DNA of 64,000 nt from Microbulbifer sp. GL-2 (GCF_007183175.1 NZ_AP019807.1:1677001-1741000), one strand, 5' to 3'; shown: positions 18,118-27,613, counted from the first letter of the stretch. Numbers and translations are program-made. The notes: generated by a model not told the origin, from the sequence alone.

Positions 18118-18693
18118 GTGTTTGATATTGGCTTTTTTGAACTGCTATTGGTCGCTGTTGTGGGCCTGCTCGTAGTCGGGCCCGAGCGCCTGCCCGATGC
18201 CATCCGTACCACAGCGCGTTGGTGGTCCGGCTTAAAGCGTACTTTGCACAGCGCCCGCGAGGAGCTGGAAAAGGAAGTGGGCGCAGATGATATTCGTCGG
18301 GAATTACATAATGAGCGAATCCTGAAAGAGATTGAGGAGAGTCGCCGGGAAATGGAGCGCACCTTTACTGAGGCCAACCGGGAGGTGAACGAGTCCATAC
18401 AGAAAGTGACAGAGGAAAAAACCTCTGTAAATTTGCCTAGCGAAGAAGCTGTGGCTAAAGAACCGGAAGGAAAAGCGTCACCAGAACACCCTGAGGCCGC
18501 GAAACATCCTCGTGCGGAAAAAGAGGATTACTTACCGGAACAGGATGAAAGCGTGGAGGAGTTGCAAGATCCCGAGTATCCCGAACACTGGCATGATTTC
18601 GGCGACCCGGAGATAAACCCCGACCACCCGGAAAACGTCGAACTGGATGAAGAAGAAAAAGTATCGCAACAAGAAAAAGATAAGCAGCCATGA
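18118..18693 (+). CDS. tatB: Sec-independent translocase protein TatB
   Basis: Subunit of the TatBC receptor complex for twin-arginine signals. 191 residues from a GTG start. Begins MFDIGFFELLLVAVVGLLVV and then GPERLPDAIRT, the typical TatB membrane span plus GPERLP hinge, then an amphipathic helix and a long acidic tail rich in Glu/Pro/Lys. The stop overlaps the tatC start by four bases (ATGA). Confidence 0.95.
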   Translation: MFDIGFFELLLVAVVGLLVVGPERLPDAIRTTARWWSGLKRTLHSAREELEKEVGADDIRRELHNERILKEIEESRREMERTFTEANREVNESIQKVTEEKTSVNLPSEEAVAKEPEGKASPEHPEAAKHPRAEKEDYLPEQDESVEELQDPEYPEHWHDFGDPEINPDHPENVELDEEEKVSQQEKDKQP

Positions 18694-19439
18694 GCGATCA
18701 AGCAAAAGACAGTCACCAGCCGTTTATTGATCACCTGATTGAGTTACGCGATCGCCTGCTACGCACCCTGCTGGTTGTTGTGGTTTTTTTCGCCTGCCTC
18801 GTGCCTTTTGCCTCGGACATCTACAATTTTATTGCCAATCCCCTGCAGGAGAGATTAGTAGGAGATGCGGGGATGATTGCCACTGAGGTTACATCGACTT
18901 TCCTCACCCCGTTTAAAACCACGTTTATAGTATCTTTCTTTATCGCAATTCCTTTCGTGCTGTACCAGGCTTGGGCATTTATCGCCCCAGGTTTGTATAA
19001 AAATGAAAAACGTATTGCAGTACCGATTCTGATCACCAGCGTTTTTCTTTTTTACGCGGGAGTTGCTTTCGCTTATTTTGTGGTATTCCCCATCCTTTTT
19101 GATTTTTTTGTCGGCACGGCCCACGAAGACATCAAGGTGATGCCGGATATGCGCAGCTATCTGGATCTGGTGCTGAAGCTGTTCTTTGCTTTTGGTTTCG
19201 CCTTTGAAATTCCTATCGCCACAGTGCTGCTGATCTGGAGTGGCGCGGTGGATGCTAAAACCCTGGCAAGTAAGCGACCCTATGTCATTGTGGGATGCTT
19301 CCTTATTGGTATGCTGCTTACACCACCGGATGTTATTTCCCAGTCACTGCTGGCTTTACCCATGTGGTTGTTGTTTGAGGTGGGTATTTTATTTGGACGT
19401 TGGATAAAAAGGGGGTCCAATAAAGAGCAGGCAGAATAG
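18690..19439 (+). CDS. tatC: Sec-independent translocase protein TatC
   Basis: Polytopic core receptor of the Tat system. 249 residues with about six membrane spans. Family blocks: FIDHLIELRDRLLRTLLVVVVFF at the start, FLTPFKTTFIVSFFIAIPFVLYQAWAFIAPGLYKNEKR, FAFGFAFEIPIATVLLIWSG and LTPPDVISQSLLALPMWLLFE. The ATGA overlap with tatB indicates translational coupling. Confidence 0.97.
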   Translation: MSDQAKDSHQPFIDHLIELRDRLLRTLLVVVVFFACLVPFASDIYNFIANPLQERLVGDAGMIATEVTSTFLTPFKTTFIVSFFIAIPFVLYQAWAFIAPGLYKNEKRIAVPILITSVFLFYAGVAFAYFVVFPILFDFFVGTAHEDIKVMPDMRSYLDLVLKLFFAFGFAFEIPIATVLLIWSGAVDAKTLASKRPYVIVGCFLIGMLLTPPDVISQSLLALPMWLLFEVGILFGRWIKRGSNKEQAE

Positions 19440-19795
19440 CCTTGTTGTGGCTGCGTAGAGTAAAAAGCAAAGCTCTGAGCCGTAAAATGCCCCAGCAGTC
19501 GAAACCACCGGGGCAATAGCCCTGTTGTTTTACCTGCCCTGTTTCCAACTGTAACCCTGTGCTCTCAATACAAGAGTTATGCGGAGATATGGGCAGTCTG
19601 CGTTCCATGCAAGAATAAGCTGATCGACCCCGGTTTTTGTGCCACTACTAGCAAGCCCCCATCGCGACAAAAACTGGGCGGTCAGCTCGGAAAACTGACG
19701 ATTTTTCAGAGCTTACCCTGAAGTATGCCCCGTTAAACCGCCTAATAGCCGAAACACTGCACGGCTTAAATATAATAACCCTGAGATCCTGGACC
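19440..19795. other. Intergenic region after tatABC
   Basis: 356 bases between convergent genes with no coding frame I can support. No clear terminator hairpin with a T-run was found. Confidence 0.4.
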
Positions 19796-19996
19796 TCAGC
19801 GGGACACAGCAGCCCCAGCTGGCTTGTTCCCTTGGGAAGTTGCCATCTGTTTTTTCCTTTCCTGCTCTGCCACCGCCTTTTCCACATTGTTGCGAATCAG
19901 GCGATAAAAATAGAATGCCATCAGGAAAATAAACCCGATTACGGCCAGGCTGAGCAAGCCAGAAAAGCTGGTAAATAGGTCAATCAAGGCATCCAT
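19796..19996 (-). CDS. DUF3149 small membrane protein
   Basis: 66 residues, one membrane span (LLSLAVIGFIFLMAFYFYRLI at about 14-34) followed by a short charged helix and a Lys/Gln/Ala tail. This is the layout of the DUF3149 family of small inner-membrane proteins; the role is unknown. AGGAGAGAGAG lies directly upstream of the ATG. A near-perfect FNR/Anr-type site lies 62-75 bases upstream of the start, so oxygen-dependent control is possible. Confidence 0.75.
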   Translation of the reverse strand: MDALIDLFTSFSGLLSLAVIGFIFLMAFYFYRLIRNNVEKAVAEQERKKQMATSQGNKPAGAAVSR

Positions 19997-20057
19997 CTCT
20001 CTCTCCTGTACGTCAATGCTTCAGCTATGCAGTTTATGGAGCTGAAAAACAAGACAC

Positions 20058-20071
20058 TTGACTTAAATCAA
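20058..20071 (-). promoter_or_regulatory. FNR/Anr-like box upstream of the DUF3149 gene
   Basis: TTGAC-TTAA-ATCAA matches the FNR/Anr consensus TTGAT-N4-ATCAA at nine of ten positions and is nearly palindromic. Its centre is 68 bases upstream of the DUF3149 start codon, compatible with class II activation from a start point about 27 bases before the gene. Confidence 0.5.
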
Positions 20072-20098
20072 GCGGAGTTTAGTTAACCCCTTAGAGGG

Positions 20099-20344
20099 TC
20101 ACTGAAATGCCACTCCTAAAGTCAGGCAGGCTATTGCGGCGCCAAGTAGCTGGTATAACTCCTTTTCCTCACGCCAGCGAGGCAGGAGTAAAAACAGTGC
20201 CAGTGGTGGTAGAAACAGAGCGAGGAATCCTGCGAAGGCTCCATCGGAAAAGCAAACACACAGGAGCCGCAACCAAGCAATGGCGGTAAAAGCCAGGGCA
20301 AATACCATCAAAATTGCGCTAACTGGCAACATGCTATAACCCAT
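20099..20344 (-). CDS. Small hydrophobic membrane protein
   Basis: Function not recognised. From the ATG at 20344 it has 81 residues, with three likely membrane spans (MLPVSAILMVFALAFTAIAWL, FAGFLALFLPPLALFLLLP and LLGAAIACLTLGVAF) and a basic/acidic loop RWREEKELYQ. A start at 20332 is also possible and neither has a strong ribosome site. The frame is open to 20467 but that would overlap the divergent aminopeptidase start. A moderately secure gene. Confidence 0.5.
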   Translation of the reverse strand: MGYSMLPVSAILMVFALAFTAIAWLRLLCVCFSDGAFAGFLALFLPPLALFLLLPRWREEKELYQLLGAAIACLTLGVAFQ

Positions 20345-20413
20345 TGAAGCTTGTGGCGGAGACTGGGTACATTCACGGGCGCGCCATTCCATGAAAAGGA
20401 AAATAGGACAAAA

Positions 20414-21607
20414 GTGTATATCAGCATTGGAGCCTTGAAGACTGTAATAAGCCCAAATAAGAAGCATATTTGGCTGCTAGTCACCACACTATTCCTCAGT
20501 GGCTGCGAGACGGTTGGGTACTACGCCCAAGCCGCAGCTGGTCAGTGGCGGATTCTTTCTGCGCGGCAGCCTATTGAAAAAGTGGTACAGGAGCCTGGCA
20601 CTGGTGAGAAACTACGTCGACAGTTAATGTTAGTGCAGGAGATACGGGCCTATGCTGCCCAGCTGCTGAGCTTGCCGGTAGGCAAGGCCTACAGTTCATA
20701 CGTACAGCTGGAAGAGCAATATCCCATCTGGAATGTGTTAGCTGCTCCGGAGTTTTCCCTAACGCCAAAGCGCTGGTGCTATCCAGTTGCCGGTTGCGCC
20801 AGCTATCGGGGCTATTTCCGCAAGTCTGCCGCTATCGCCAAAGCCAATAGTTTGCGCGCGCAGGGCTATGACACCTATCTAGGGCCAGTGCCCGCATACA
20901 GTACTTTGGGTTGGTTTGATGACCCTATCCTCTCCAGCTTTGTAAATTGGCCACCTGAGCGCCTCGCCGGATTGTTATTCCATGAGCTGGCGCATAGACG
21001 GGTATATATTTCCGGCGATACCCAGTTTAATGAAAGTTTCGCAACAGCTGTTTCAGAAATCGCCCTGCCGGATTGGTTAAGCAGCCAAGGCCTGACCGGT
21101 TCTGCCACCCAGGCCCGCGTCGAGACTATGGCCGTACGTCAACTGATGAACATGGCGCGCAAGCAGCTCGAACCCATTTATAAATCCCTTGAACCGGATA
21201 GTTTTAAGCTCGAACAAAAAAATTTAGTGCTTTCACGTCTGCGCCAGTGCTATCGGAAAATATCCGTAAGTTGGCCCAATCCAGCGCGCTACCAGGCGTA
21301 TATAGAAAAAGCTAACAATGCCACTTTAGCCTTGGCCGCTGAATATGAATCCCAAGTTCCCGCTTTCAAGCAGTTGTATATAGAAAGTAGTGACTGGGAG
21401 GTCTTTTATAATGCGGCACAGAGGTTGGGAGATTTGGATAAGGTGGATCGTGAAGCGAGGTTATACAAGCTGGGGGAAGAATATCGCCGAACACACTTGG
21501 GGAGAAACCAAGAAAATTTTACTGAAGGAAAGAGGTGTATGGAAAGTGTTGAGCAATATTTACTTTTATTGAATACTTATTTTTCAAATAATTTACGATC
21601 AATATAA
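20414..21607 (+). CDS. Predicted aminopeptidase (COG4324), lipoprotein
   Basis: 397 residues from a GTG with AGGA upstream. The N-terminus is a lipoprotein signal (WLLVTTLFLSGC, with the modified Cys about 30 residues in). The family signature is a zinc-peptidase helix: LLFHELAHRRVY (HExxH-like HELAH) near residue 197, followed by FNESFATAVSE that provides the downstream Glu. Conserved GYFRKSAAIAKANSLRAQGYDTYLGPVPAYSTLGWFDDPI precedes it. It matches the predicted aminopeptidase family (Pfam Aminopep); the substrate is unknown. It probably sits in the periplasm facing side of a membrane. The gene becomes AT-rich toward its 3' end, where the AT-rich neighbour region begins. Confidence 0.8.
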   Translation: MYISIGALKTVISPNKKHIWLLVTTLFLSGCETVGYYAQAAAGQWRILSARQPIEKVVQEPGTGEKLRRQLMLVQEIRAYAAQLLSLPVGKAYSSYVQLEEQYPIWNVLAAPEFSLTPKRWCYPVAGCASYRGYFRKSAAIAKANSLRAQGYDTYLGPVPAYSTLGWFDDPILSSFVNWPPERLAGLLFHELAHRRVYISGDTQFNESFATAVSEIALPDWLSSQGLTGSATQARVETMAVRQLMNMARKQLEPIYKSLEPDSFKLEQKNLVLSRLRQCYRKISVSWPNPARYQAYIEKANNATLALAAEYESQVPAFKQLYIESSDWEVFYNAAQRLGDLDKVDREARLYKLGEEYRRTHLGRNQENFTEGKRCMESVEQYLLLLNTYFSNNLRSI

Positions 21608-21812
21608 AATAATCTACTGAATAAAAAATTAGATTTCTTTGGTTACGCTACACAAATAGTCTTTTGATGACACTCTGTGTGTTTGTGTATTGTGACAGCC
21701 AATATCAAAAGTCTGGTTGTTTAATATGGTTCTATGTTTATATATCCTAGTCTGATTTTAACTGTTCCTTTATAGTCACTCTCCCAATACCTTCTGTAAC
21801 CCAATTCTTAAA

Positions 21813-23846
21813 ATGAATAGTATGATGTACCGTAAGTTCCTATCCAGATTTTTACTACTTGGTTGTATTTTACTCCTATCCGCATGCAGTGGGGGAGGTG
21901 GAAGCTCGTCAAAAGATAGTGATAAAGTCCCTGATAGTGGTGAGCAGCCAGAAAATACCGTGAGCTTAACTATCCAAGGTTATGTGGAGACCGCAAGCTA
22001 TACAGGCGTTGAAGTAAAATTCCATGTAGGTGATACTGAATTCCATGGTGATGTTGATTCATTAGGGAATTATTCTATTTATATAGAGGTTAATGAATCT
22101 AAAATAGACAATTTTATAAGTGCTGAAGCGATTTTCCCTGGTATAAGCCAAGTAAAATATTTCAGTAACCTTGGTTCCATGGAAAAGTTGTTACAAAGAG
22201 CTGGCGAAGATCAGGTCCTAGTGCACTCTGAAATGAATGAAGTAAATATCACAAGTATTTCTACAGCCCTTTCCGCACATCTTAAAGGCAGAAATAAAGG
22301 GGAAATAAAATCCGATTCAGAGTTAATTTTTTCTCTAAAACAACTTGATGCTTCAATAGTTTTTGATGTGGCTACTTCTATTAAGCTTTTTGCCGATAAT
22401 AAAAATATAATGGAAGATGTTGGTCTTTTTCTTCCGGATGGTTTTAACCATGTATATGAATTAGCAGAAAGTGAATCTGCAATCTCTCTTTTTGTATATA
22501 ACACAAAAAAAAGATTGCCGGATTTATTTCAAGAAATGCAATCAGATATGATCAGGAATGGTAATTTGGTTGGGTACACATCTAATGTCAATTTACCAAT
22601 AGCAGACACTTATTACCTCCCGTTTTTGCGAATGAGGCTTGTCTTACATCCTGATGGGACTGGTGAAGTTAATGGGGAAGTTGATCATGCTAATTTTACA
22701 TGGTCGCAGATTGACGAGGGCATTATTTTTGAAGGTGCAGATTTAATAAGGTATGTAAGTGCTTTTGATTCCCATTATGTAGAAAACCATATCTTAATTA
22801 ATAGTTTAGTGTGGCTGATGGATGGTGATGTTATTTCATCAATTATTTTAAATGTTGATGAATATGATATTTCTCCTGATGAAAAAGATACTGATCTTGA
22901 TTTGAAAAGTGAAATTTATGCAGAAACAGCAATTCGCTCATCAAGAACAATAAAAATTTCTGAATCATTGAAGCTAGAGCAAGAGTATAGTTTTCCAATA
23001 CCAGCTATGGCCGGGGAAATTGTAAATCCAGTAGTGGAAGTTTCCCCCTGGTTTTCAGTAAACGTTCTAGATATGAGCTTTACCGGAGAGTTTGGGATTG
23101 GGGGAACTGTCAATATATCGATTCCTGGAATTGAGGGTGATGGGAAAAGGGTAAACACTACGGTATCAGGATTATGGCGCCTAGAAGATGATAAAAAAAT
23201 AGTTGTGGATGCCTCTACTGGAAGTAAGTTTACCTATATCTTTCTGGACTATATATATAATGAAAAAAAATTAACCTTTGTTTTGGAGGAGTCAGAGAGA
23301 GGACAGATAATAGATTTTGATACTGTGTTGACCCAAAATTTAGATTCTTGGCAAGAAAATTCAGTAGAGGGAATTTATCAGTTTAGACAGCACTTTACGC
23401 AACCACTAGTTCACTCTTGGTTTGAGATAAATTCTAATGGTACAGTAAATCGAATAAGCACTTTCGATTCAAATTTTGATGGAAAGTTAGAGGCTGAAGA
23501 GTTTGATATTTATAAGGGGCTTTGGAAGTTTTCTGGTGATGGAAATTTACTTATTAGGGTTTACCAGAAAATACAAGGCGGGAGTTGTATACCAAATGAA
23601 TGGGACACACAATTTAACACAGAGTGTTTACTTGTTAATGAAAGAGAGTGGGATCTTTCACATATCTCAAAAGAGCAGCAGTTGTTCTGGATGAGAAAGG
23701 AATTGAAGTTCTTTGTAAGTGGAAAACGTCAAGAACTTCCTGGTTTATCAGATCTGACGAGTGACATCTTTTCTAGTGGTCATATATATAATTCATTTAT
23801 GTATAAAGTTAGTGAAAGGCCCGTTATTTTCCCAAGTATTAAGTAA
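21813..23846 (+). CDS. Orphan lipoprotein, AT-rich
   Basis: Function not recognised. 677 residues with a lipoprotein signal (LSRFLLLGCILLLSACSGGGG, lipid-modified Cys in LSAC), then a Ser/Gly/Asp linker and a long, mostly beta-rich chain with no membrane span. Several blocks near 275 and 540 (DGTGEVNGEV, SNGTVNRI) look like repeated small lipocalin- or META-like strands, but this is only an impression. The coding sequence is clearly more AT-rich than the housekeeping genes on either side, with many AAA/AAT/ATA codons, as expected for acquired DNA. Start chosen as the first of three close ATGs (21813, 21822, 21825). It converges with epd. Confidence 0.75.
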   Translation: MNSMMYRKFLSRFLLLGCILLLSACSGGGGSSSKDSDKVPDSGEQPENTVSLTIQGYVETASYTGVEVKFHVGDTEFHGDVDSLGNYSIYIEVNESKIDNFISAEAIFPGISQVKYFSNLGSMEKLLQRAGEDQVLVHSEMNEVNITSISTALSAHLKGRNKGEIKSDSELIFSLKQLDASIVFDVATSIKLFADNKNIMEDVGLFLPDGFNHVYELAESESAISLFVYNTKKRLPDLFQEMQSDMIRNGNLVGYTSNVNLPIADTYYLPFLRMRLVLHPDGTGEVNGEVDHANFTWSQIDEGIIFEGADLIRYVSAFDSHYVENHILINSLVWLMDGDVISSIILNVDEYDISPDEKDTDLDLKSEIYAETAIRSSRTIKISESLKLEQEYSFPIPAMAGEIVNPVVEVSPWFSVNVLDMSFTGEFGIGGTVNISIPGIEGDGKRVNTTVSGLWRLEDDKKIVVDASTGSKFTYIFLDYIYNEKKLTFVLEESERGQIIDFDTVLTQNLDSWQENSVEGIYQFRQHFTQPLVHSWFEINSNGTVNRISTFDSNFDGKLEAEEFDIYKGLWKFSGDGNLLIRVYQKIQGGSCIPNEWDTQFNTECLLVNEREWDLSHISKEQQLFWMRKELKFFVSGKRQELPGLSDLTSDIFSSGHIYNSFMYKVSERPVIFPSIK

Positions 23847-24264
23847 ATATCTTATAATGTTGGTGTTAATTTAAGGAGGCGGCACGATAGTGCCGCTATT
23901 GCGCATTTTTTTCAATAGATCGACCTGAATTATTTTAGGTGAATTGCGTTCATTAGTGAAGAAACTTCTTGCGAAATATCTTTAATTTAATCAGGTGGAT
24001 TAGTGAATAAATTTTATTTTGAAGTTGGTGGCCAATATTGAGGGTTTTACTACAATAAGGAGTGGCCGAATAATAAGATCTTTTTATAAATGAGAATGCC
24101 AAAAAATAGTTTGTAGTGGCTGAAGAGATATTTTAGCGTAAAAAATATCTAATATCTGCTTTGAGCGCAACTTGCTATAGCCGGTTTAACAGCATAAATC
24201 AGTGCTTTTCTGAGAGCTTACTAACTTTTTGGTGACGTTTTTTAAAAACTCTCCTGCAGTTGTG
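23847..24264. other. AT-rich intergenic region between convergent genes
   Basis: 418 bases with no supported gene. A hairpin close to the start of the region is listed separately. The rest is AT-rich and unremarkable. Confidence 0.4.
23879..23908 (+). terminator. Probable terminator of the orphan lipoprotein gene
   Basis: Perfect 7-base stem GCGGCAC / GTGCCGC with a GATA loop; a run of seven T follows about ten bases later. The distance makes it a less certain terminator. Confidence 0.4.
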
Positions 24265-25269
24265 CTAAATAATTTTGGTTACGTCCAACATCCGATTAGC
24301 AAACCCCCACTCATTATCAAACCAGATTAAAATCTTCACTAATTTACCACCGGCAACCCGTGTCTGGCTGGCATCGATAATCCCTGAGCGTGGGTCGTGA
24401 TTAAAGTCACAGGAGGCGAGGGGTTCTTCGGTGAAGCCGAGTACGCCCTTAAACTCTGTCGCGGCTGTGGACTTCAATAAGGCATTGATTTCACTCTGGC
24501 TCACACTTTTATGTAATTGCACAGACAGATCAATAGCGGAGACATTAACCGTGGGTACGCGCATGGCCTGGGCTTCAAATTTTCCATATAAATGCGGCAA
24601 TATACGTTCGATACCTCGGGCCAGAGCGGTGTCGACAGGAATAATTGAAGTAACAGCGGAGCGTGTTTTTCTTAAATCGGTGTGGTGGTATGCATCGCTT
24701 ACTGGCTGATCGTTCATGGCGGAGTGAATAGTGGTTAGAACTCCAGCCTCAATACCAAATGCTTGGTCCAGTGCCGCGATCACTGGCACACAGCAATTGG
24801 TGGTACAGGAGGCAGCAGATATTATTGCCTCGCTGCCATTTAAAGTGTGATCGTTAACACCATAAACAATGGTGGCATCTACATCGCGGCTGGCGGGCTG
24901 GGAAAATAAAACTTTTTTTGCCCCTGCTGCTAAATGCATCTCGGCGTGTTTACGTTCCTTAAAGCTGCCAGTACACTCGAGAACGATATCGATTTTTTCC
25001 TGCTTCCAATTTAGGTCTTCGAGCTGTTCGTGATGTGTCACCGCAATGCGATCACCATTGACCACCAGTGTGTCATTTTCTACAGAGACTTCACCAGCGA
25101 AACGCCCATGTACGGAATCGTACTTTGTCAGGTGCCCAATAGTGGCGCAGTCTGCCAACTCATTAATGGCGACAATCTGCAAGGTATCGCGGGCGCTGGA
25201 TTCGTAAAGGGAGCGCAGAACAGAGCGGCCGATGCGACCATAGCCATTGATTGCGAGTCGGGTTGTCAT
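24265..25269 (-). CDS. epd: Erythrose-4-phosphate / glyceraldehyde-3-phosphate dehydrogenase
   Basis: NAD-dependent oxidation of erythrose-4-phosphate to 4-phosphoerythronate, the first step of de novo pyridoxal phosphate synthesis; GapA-like activity is possible. 334 residues. Rossmann start AINGYGRIGRSVLRSLYES, AINELAD (Epd-type rather than GapA INDPF), catalytic ISAASCTTNCCVPVI with Cys about 155, HSAMNDQPVSDAYHHTDLRKTRSA, VPTVNVSAIDLSV and WFDNEWGFANRMLD. The start at 25269 is set by the family; the frame is open further up. It follows tkt by 86 bases. In related genomes pgk and fba come next; here the next gene is the convergent orphan lipoprotein. Confidence 0.9.
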   Translation of the reverse strand: MTTRLAINGYGRIGRSVLRSLYESSARDTLQIVAINELADCATIGHLTKYDSVHGRFAGEVSVENDTLVVNGDRIAVTHHEQLEDLNWKQEKIDIVLECTGSFKERKHAEMHLAAGAKKVLFSQPASRDVDATIVYGVNDHTLNGSEAIISAASCTTNCCVPVIAALDQAFGIEAGVLTTIHSAMNDQPVSDAYHHTDLRKTRSAVTSIIPVDTALARGIERILPHLYGKFEAQAMRVPTVNVSAIDLSVQLHKSVSQSEINALLKSTAATEFKGVLGFTEEPLASCDFNHDPRSGIIDASQTRVAGGKLVKILIWFDNEWGFANRMLDVTKII

Positions 25270-25355
25270 AGAAGTGCAGCCGGGTATGAGTTTTGAAATA
25301 TGCTGAATGCTCCCGCAGTACAAAACCACGGGAAGCACTCAGCTAAAGCATGAAA

Positions 25356-27356
25356 TTACTTCAACAGCTTCTCAACGGTTTCGGCCACGTTTTCTACGGT
25401 GAAGCCAAAGTGTTGCATCAGTTCGCCACCGGGAGCGGACTCACCGAAGGTGCTCATGCCCACAATATCGCCGTCAAAGCCGACGAACTTGTACCAGTAG
25501 TCTTTATGGCTGGCTTCCACCGCCACCCGTGCGCGTACAGCAGAGGGCAGTACAGACTCGCGGTAGGACTCATCCTGTTCCATAAAGGCTTCGGGGCAGG
25601 GCATGGAGACTACGCGAACTTTCTTTCCAGCGAGTTTCTCTTGAGCGGCCATAGCCAGCTCTACCTCAGAACCGGTAGCAATAATGATCGCTTCCGGGGA
25701 GCCGTCACAGTCGGACAGCACATAGCCACCTTTTTCGATCTGTGCCAGCTGTGCGGCGTCGCGCTTCTGTGGCGCCAGGCCCTGACGGCTGAATACCAAG
25801 GTGCTGGGGCCGTTTTTTCGTGCGATAGCCATCTTCCAGCTCACAGCGGATTCAGTGGCATCGCAGGGGCGCCAAGTGTGCAGGTTCGGAGTTGAACGTA
25901 GGGCGCTGAGCTGTTCAACCGGTTGATGGGTGGGACCGTCTTCGCCAAGGCCGATGGAATCATGGGTGTAGACGAAAATGACACGCTGCTTCATCAGCGC
26001 GGCCATACGTACGGCGTTGCGTGCATATTCCATAAACATCAGGAAGGTTGCACCGTAAGGTACGAAACCACCGTGCAGGGCGATGCCGTTCATCATGGCG
26101 CTCATGCCGAACTCGCGGACACCGTAGTAGATGTAGTTGCCGGAGGCATCTTCAGCGCTCACGCCCTTGGAGCCAGACCAGATTGTGAGGTTGGAACCGG
26201 CCAGGTCGGCAGAGCCGCCGAGAATTTCAGGCAGCAGCGGACCGTAAGCATTCAGTGCATTCTGGCTCGCCTTGCGCGAGGCAATTTTCTGTGCGTCTTC
26301 CTGGCATTGCTTAATGTACTCATCGGCTTTCACCAGGAAATCTGCTGGTAGTTCACCACTCATGCGGCGTTCGAACTCGGCTGCCAATTCTGGGAACTCT
26401 TCGCGGTAGTCGGCCAGGATATCTTTCCACTCATCTTCCTGGGCTTCGCCCTTGGCTTTTCCGTCCCAGCCGGCATAGATATCTTCGGGAATTTCGAAAG
26501 GTGCATGGGACCAGCCGATGGTCTCGCGTACCAGGGCGATTTCGTCATCACCCAGAGGTGCGCCGTGGCACTCTTCGCGGCCTTGCTTGTTGGGGGAGCC
26601 GAAACCGATCACTGTTTTACAGCAGATAATGGTGGGTTTGTCGGTAACTGAACGGGCTTCTTCAATGGCGGCCTTGATGGCAACTGCGTCATGGCCATCT
26701 ACATTGGGGATTACATGCCAGCCATAGGACTCGAAACGCTTGGGTGTGTCGTCGGTAAACCAGCCCTCGACTTCGCCGTCGATGGAGATACCGTTGTCGT
26801 CATAGAAGGCAACCAGCTTGCCCAGGCCTAAAGTGCCGGCCAGGGAACAGGCCTCGTGGGAGACACCTTCCATCAAGCAGCCATCACCCAAAAATACATA
26901 GGTATGGTGGTCGACCAGCTCATAACCGGGGCGATTGAATTGGGCTGCCAGTACTTTCTCTGCCAGCGCCATGCCGACGGCATTGGTAATGCCCTGGCCG
27001 AGGGGGCCGGTGGTGGTTTCAACGCCGGGCGCATAACCGTACTCCGGGTGGCCCGGGGTTTTGGAGTGCATTTGGCGGAAGTTCTTCAGCTCCTCGATCG
27101 GCAGGTCGTAGCCGGACAGGTGCAGCAGTGAATACAGCAGCATGGAGCCATGGCCGTTGGAGAGCACAAAGCGGTCGCGGTCGGCCCACTCCGGGTTGGC
27201 TGGGTTGTGCTTCAGGTAGTCATTCCATAAGACTTCGGCGATATCCGCCATACCCATAGGCGCACCTGGGTGGCCGCTGTTGGCTTTCTGAACCGCATCC
27301 ATGGACAGGGCGCGAATGGCATTGGCCATGTCTGTGCGAGAGGGGGTAGAAGACAT
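25356..27356 (-). CDS. tkt: Transketolase
   Basis: Thiamine-diphosphate enzyme moving two-carbon units in the pentose phosphate and related pathways. 666 residues (E. coli 663). MSSTPSRTDMANAIRALSMDAVQKANSGHPGAPMGMA at the start, TTGPLGQGI, the ThDP/metal motif FLGDGCLMEGVSHEA to FYDDNGISIDG, HDSIGLGEDGPTHQPVEQL with catalytic His/Glu, and a C-terminal half ending GFTVENVAETVEKLLK. The ATG at 27356 matches the family; an open extension to 27407 does not. Transcribed with epd and divergently from the ArsR-methyltransferase gene. Confidence 0.96.
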   Translation of the reverse strand: MSSTPSRTDMANAIRALSMDAVQKANSGHPGAPMGMADIAEVLWNDYLKHNPANPEWADRDRFVLSNGHGSMLLYSLLHLSGYDLPIEELKNFRQMHSKTPGHPEYGYAPGVETTTGPLGQGITNAVGMALAEKVLAAQFNRPGYELVDHHTYVFLGDGCLMEGVSHEACSLAGTLGLGKLVAFYDDNGISIDGEVEGWFTDDTPKRFESYGWHVIPNVDGHDAVAIKAAIEEARSVTDKPTIICCKTVIGFGSPNKQGREECHGAPLGDDEIALVRETIGWSHAPFEIPEDIYAGWDGKAKGEAQEDEWKDILADYREEFPELAAEFERRMSGELPADFLVKADEYIKQCQEDAQKIASRKASQNALNAYGPLLPEILGGSADLAGSNLTIWSGSKGVSAEDASGNYIYYGVREFGMSAMMNGIALHGGFVPYGATFLMFMEYARNAVRMAALMKQRVIFVYTHDSIGLGEDGPTHQPVEQLSALRSTPNLHTWRPCDATESAVSWKMAIARKNGPSTLVFSRQGLAPQKRDAAQLAQIEKGGYVLSDCDGSPEAIIIATGSEVELAMAAQEKLAGKKVRVVSMPCPEAFMEQDESYRESVLPSAVRARVAVEASHKDYWYKFVGFDGDIVGMSTFGESAPGGELMQHFGFTVENVAETVEKLLK

Positions 27357-27562
27357 AGGAAGAGCTCTCTGGTTTTCGGATAGACCGCGGTGCCGCTCTA
27401 TAGGCATTTTCCCGCGACGACAAAATGGGGGCGTATTTTCCCGTAAAGACCTGCCCCACGCAAAGGCTTGCTGGAAAAATTGCCACTAAGTACAGCAGCA
27501 ATTTTCCGGGTGGGTACCTCTAAGCAGCTTATTGTTATCTACATCAAAATAATTTTATAAAG

Positions 27563-27586
27563 CTATATCAATATATTTTGATATAG
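27563..27586. promoter_or_regulatory. Palindromic operator before the ArsR-methyltransferase gene
   Basis: CTATATCAA–TATATT–TTGATATAG: a perfect inverted repeat of 9+6+9 bases, placed 27 bases upstream of the regulator's ATG and about 206 bases upstream of the divergent tkt start. Its size and symmetry fit an ArsR-family dimer site, so autoregulation is likely. A partial second copy (ACATCAAAATAATTTTAT) lies just upstream. Confidence 0.6.
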
Positions 27587-27613
27587 TCCCCGGCGACTGC
27601 TAGACTCGTCCGC

